A stretch of 64,000 nucleotides of DNA from Rhodocyclaceae bacterium (lineage in GTDB: Bacteria; Pseudomonadota; Gammaproteobacteria; Burkholderiales; Rhodocyclaceae): contig JAHDYG010000015.1 of assembly GCA_023383815.1 (NCBI GenBank), positions 36,443 through 100,442 of the forward strand. The letters are read 5' to 3'. Position 1 is the stretch's first letter. Every line of letters begins with the position of its first letter. The notes below the pieces were generated by a model, which saw nothing but the letters and a program-made list of their open reading frames with translations, had not been told where the DNA came from and made no database searches. Below, one piece after another: positions 63,947-64,000 of this stretch. The translations under genes were made by a program, and so were the position numbers.

Positions 63947-64000
63947 GCGGGAATAGCTCAGTTGGTAGAGCGCAACCTTGCCAAGGTTGAGGTCGCGAGT
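63947..64000 (+). tRNA. tRNA-Gly (GCC), 3' end outside window
   Basis: The first 54 nt of a tRNA start GCGGGAATAGCTCAGTTGG. The anticodon stem-loop AACCTTGCCAAGGTT gives anticodon GCC. The variable region and the start of the T-arm (GTCGCGAGT) are visible before the window ends. Confidence 0.95.

Overview
The window is a GC-rich chromosomal segment of a betaproteobacterium, most likely a member of the Rhodocyclales (Azoarcus/Thauera-like). The assignment rests on gene order and protein content, not on a database search. The order yceF/maf - yceD - rpmF - plsX - fabHDG - acpP - fabF - ygfX-like - nadB // rpoE - rseABC - mucD - lepA - lepB - DUF4845 - rnc - era - recO - pdxJ - acpS - nagZ - uvrC - pgsA - tRNA-Gly, together with divergent rne/rluC, is the usual betaproteobacterial arrangement. 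Coding density is high, many genes overlap by ATGA/GTGA/TGATG, and GTG and TTG starts are frequent. No transposase, integrase, phage gene or CRISPR array was seen.

Layout. (1) 1-10.4 kb: the 5' part of a NYN-domain gene (minus strand), an M20 amidohydrolase, an FtsX-type permease, a PAS/GGDEF/EAL sensor translationally coupled to rmuC, and convergent moaA. (2) 10.6-21.0 kb: a Lon-like protease of the AAA_32 type, then a signalling block of a soluble HisKA_2 kinase, an ANTAR response regulator, a membrane HisKA_2 kinase, and a large sensor with a degenerate GGDEF, an intact EAL and a degenerate C-terminal receiver. (3) 21.0-25.3 kb: a 24-bp perfect hairpin, two identical tRNA-Asn genes with a good promoter, tyrB, uvrB and a low-molecular-weight tyrosine phosphatase. 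(4) 25.3-34.2 kb, minus strand: a five-gene cyclic-di-GMP island (GGDEF/EAL, HD-GYP, Cache/GGDEF/EAL/CZB, periplasmic binding protein, diguanylate cyclase). (5) 34.4-40.8 kb: rne, rluC, a HAD phosphatase, a short RsmI-like methylase and maf. (6) 40.9-47.5 kb: the fatty-acid/phospholipid cluster. (7) 47.5-53.5 kb: nadB and the sigma-E regulon head (rpoE-rseABC-mucD-glutaredoxin-like). (8) 53.8-64 kb: translation, secretion, RNA and cofactor housekeeping genes, uvrC-pgsA, and a tRNA-Gly cut by the window end.

How it fits together. Regions 5-8 are core envelope, lipid, translation and repair functions. Regions 1, 2 and 4 are unusually rich in second-messenger signalling: six proteins with GGDEF, EAL or HD-GYP output within 30 kb. 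Two GGDEF domains carry damaged active-site motifs but keep the RxxD inhibitory site. One protein ends in a CZB zinc-binding domain, and one cyclase is coupled to a solute-binding protein without ABC partners. With the HisKA_2/ANTAR pair, these are the most promising places to look for undescribed biology. No wholly novel gene system could be demonstrated from sequence reading alone.
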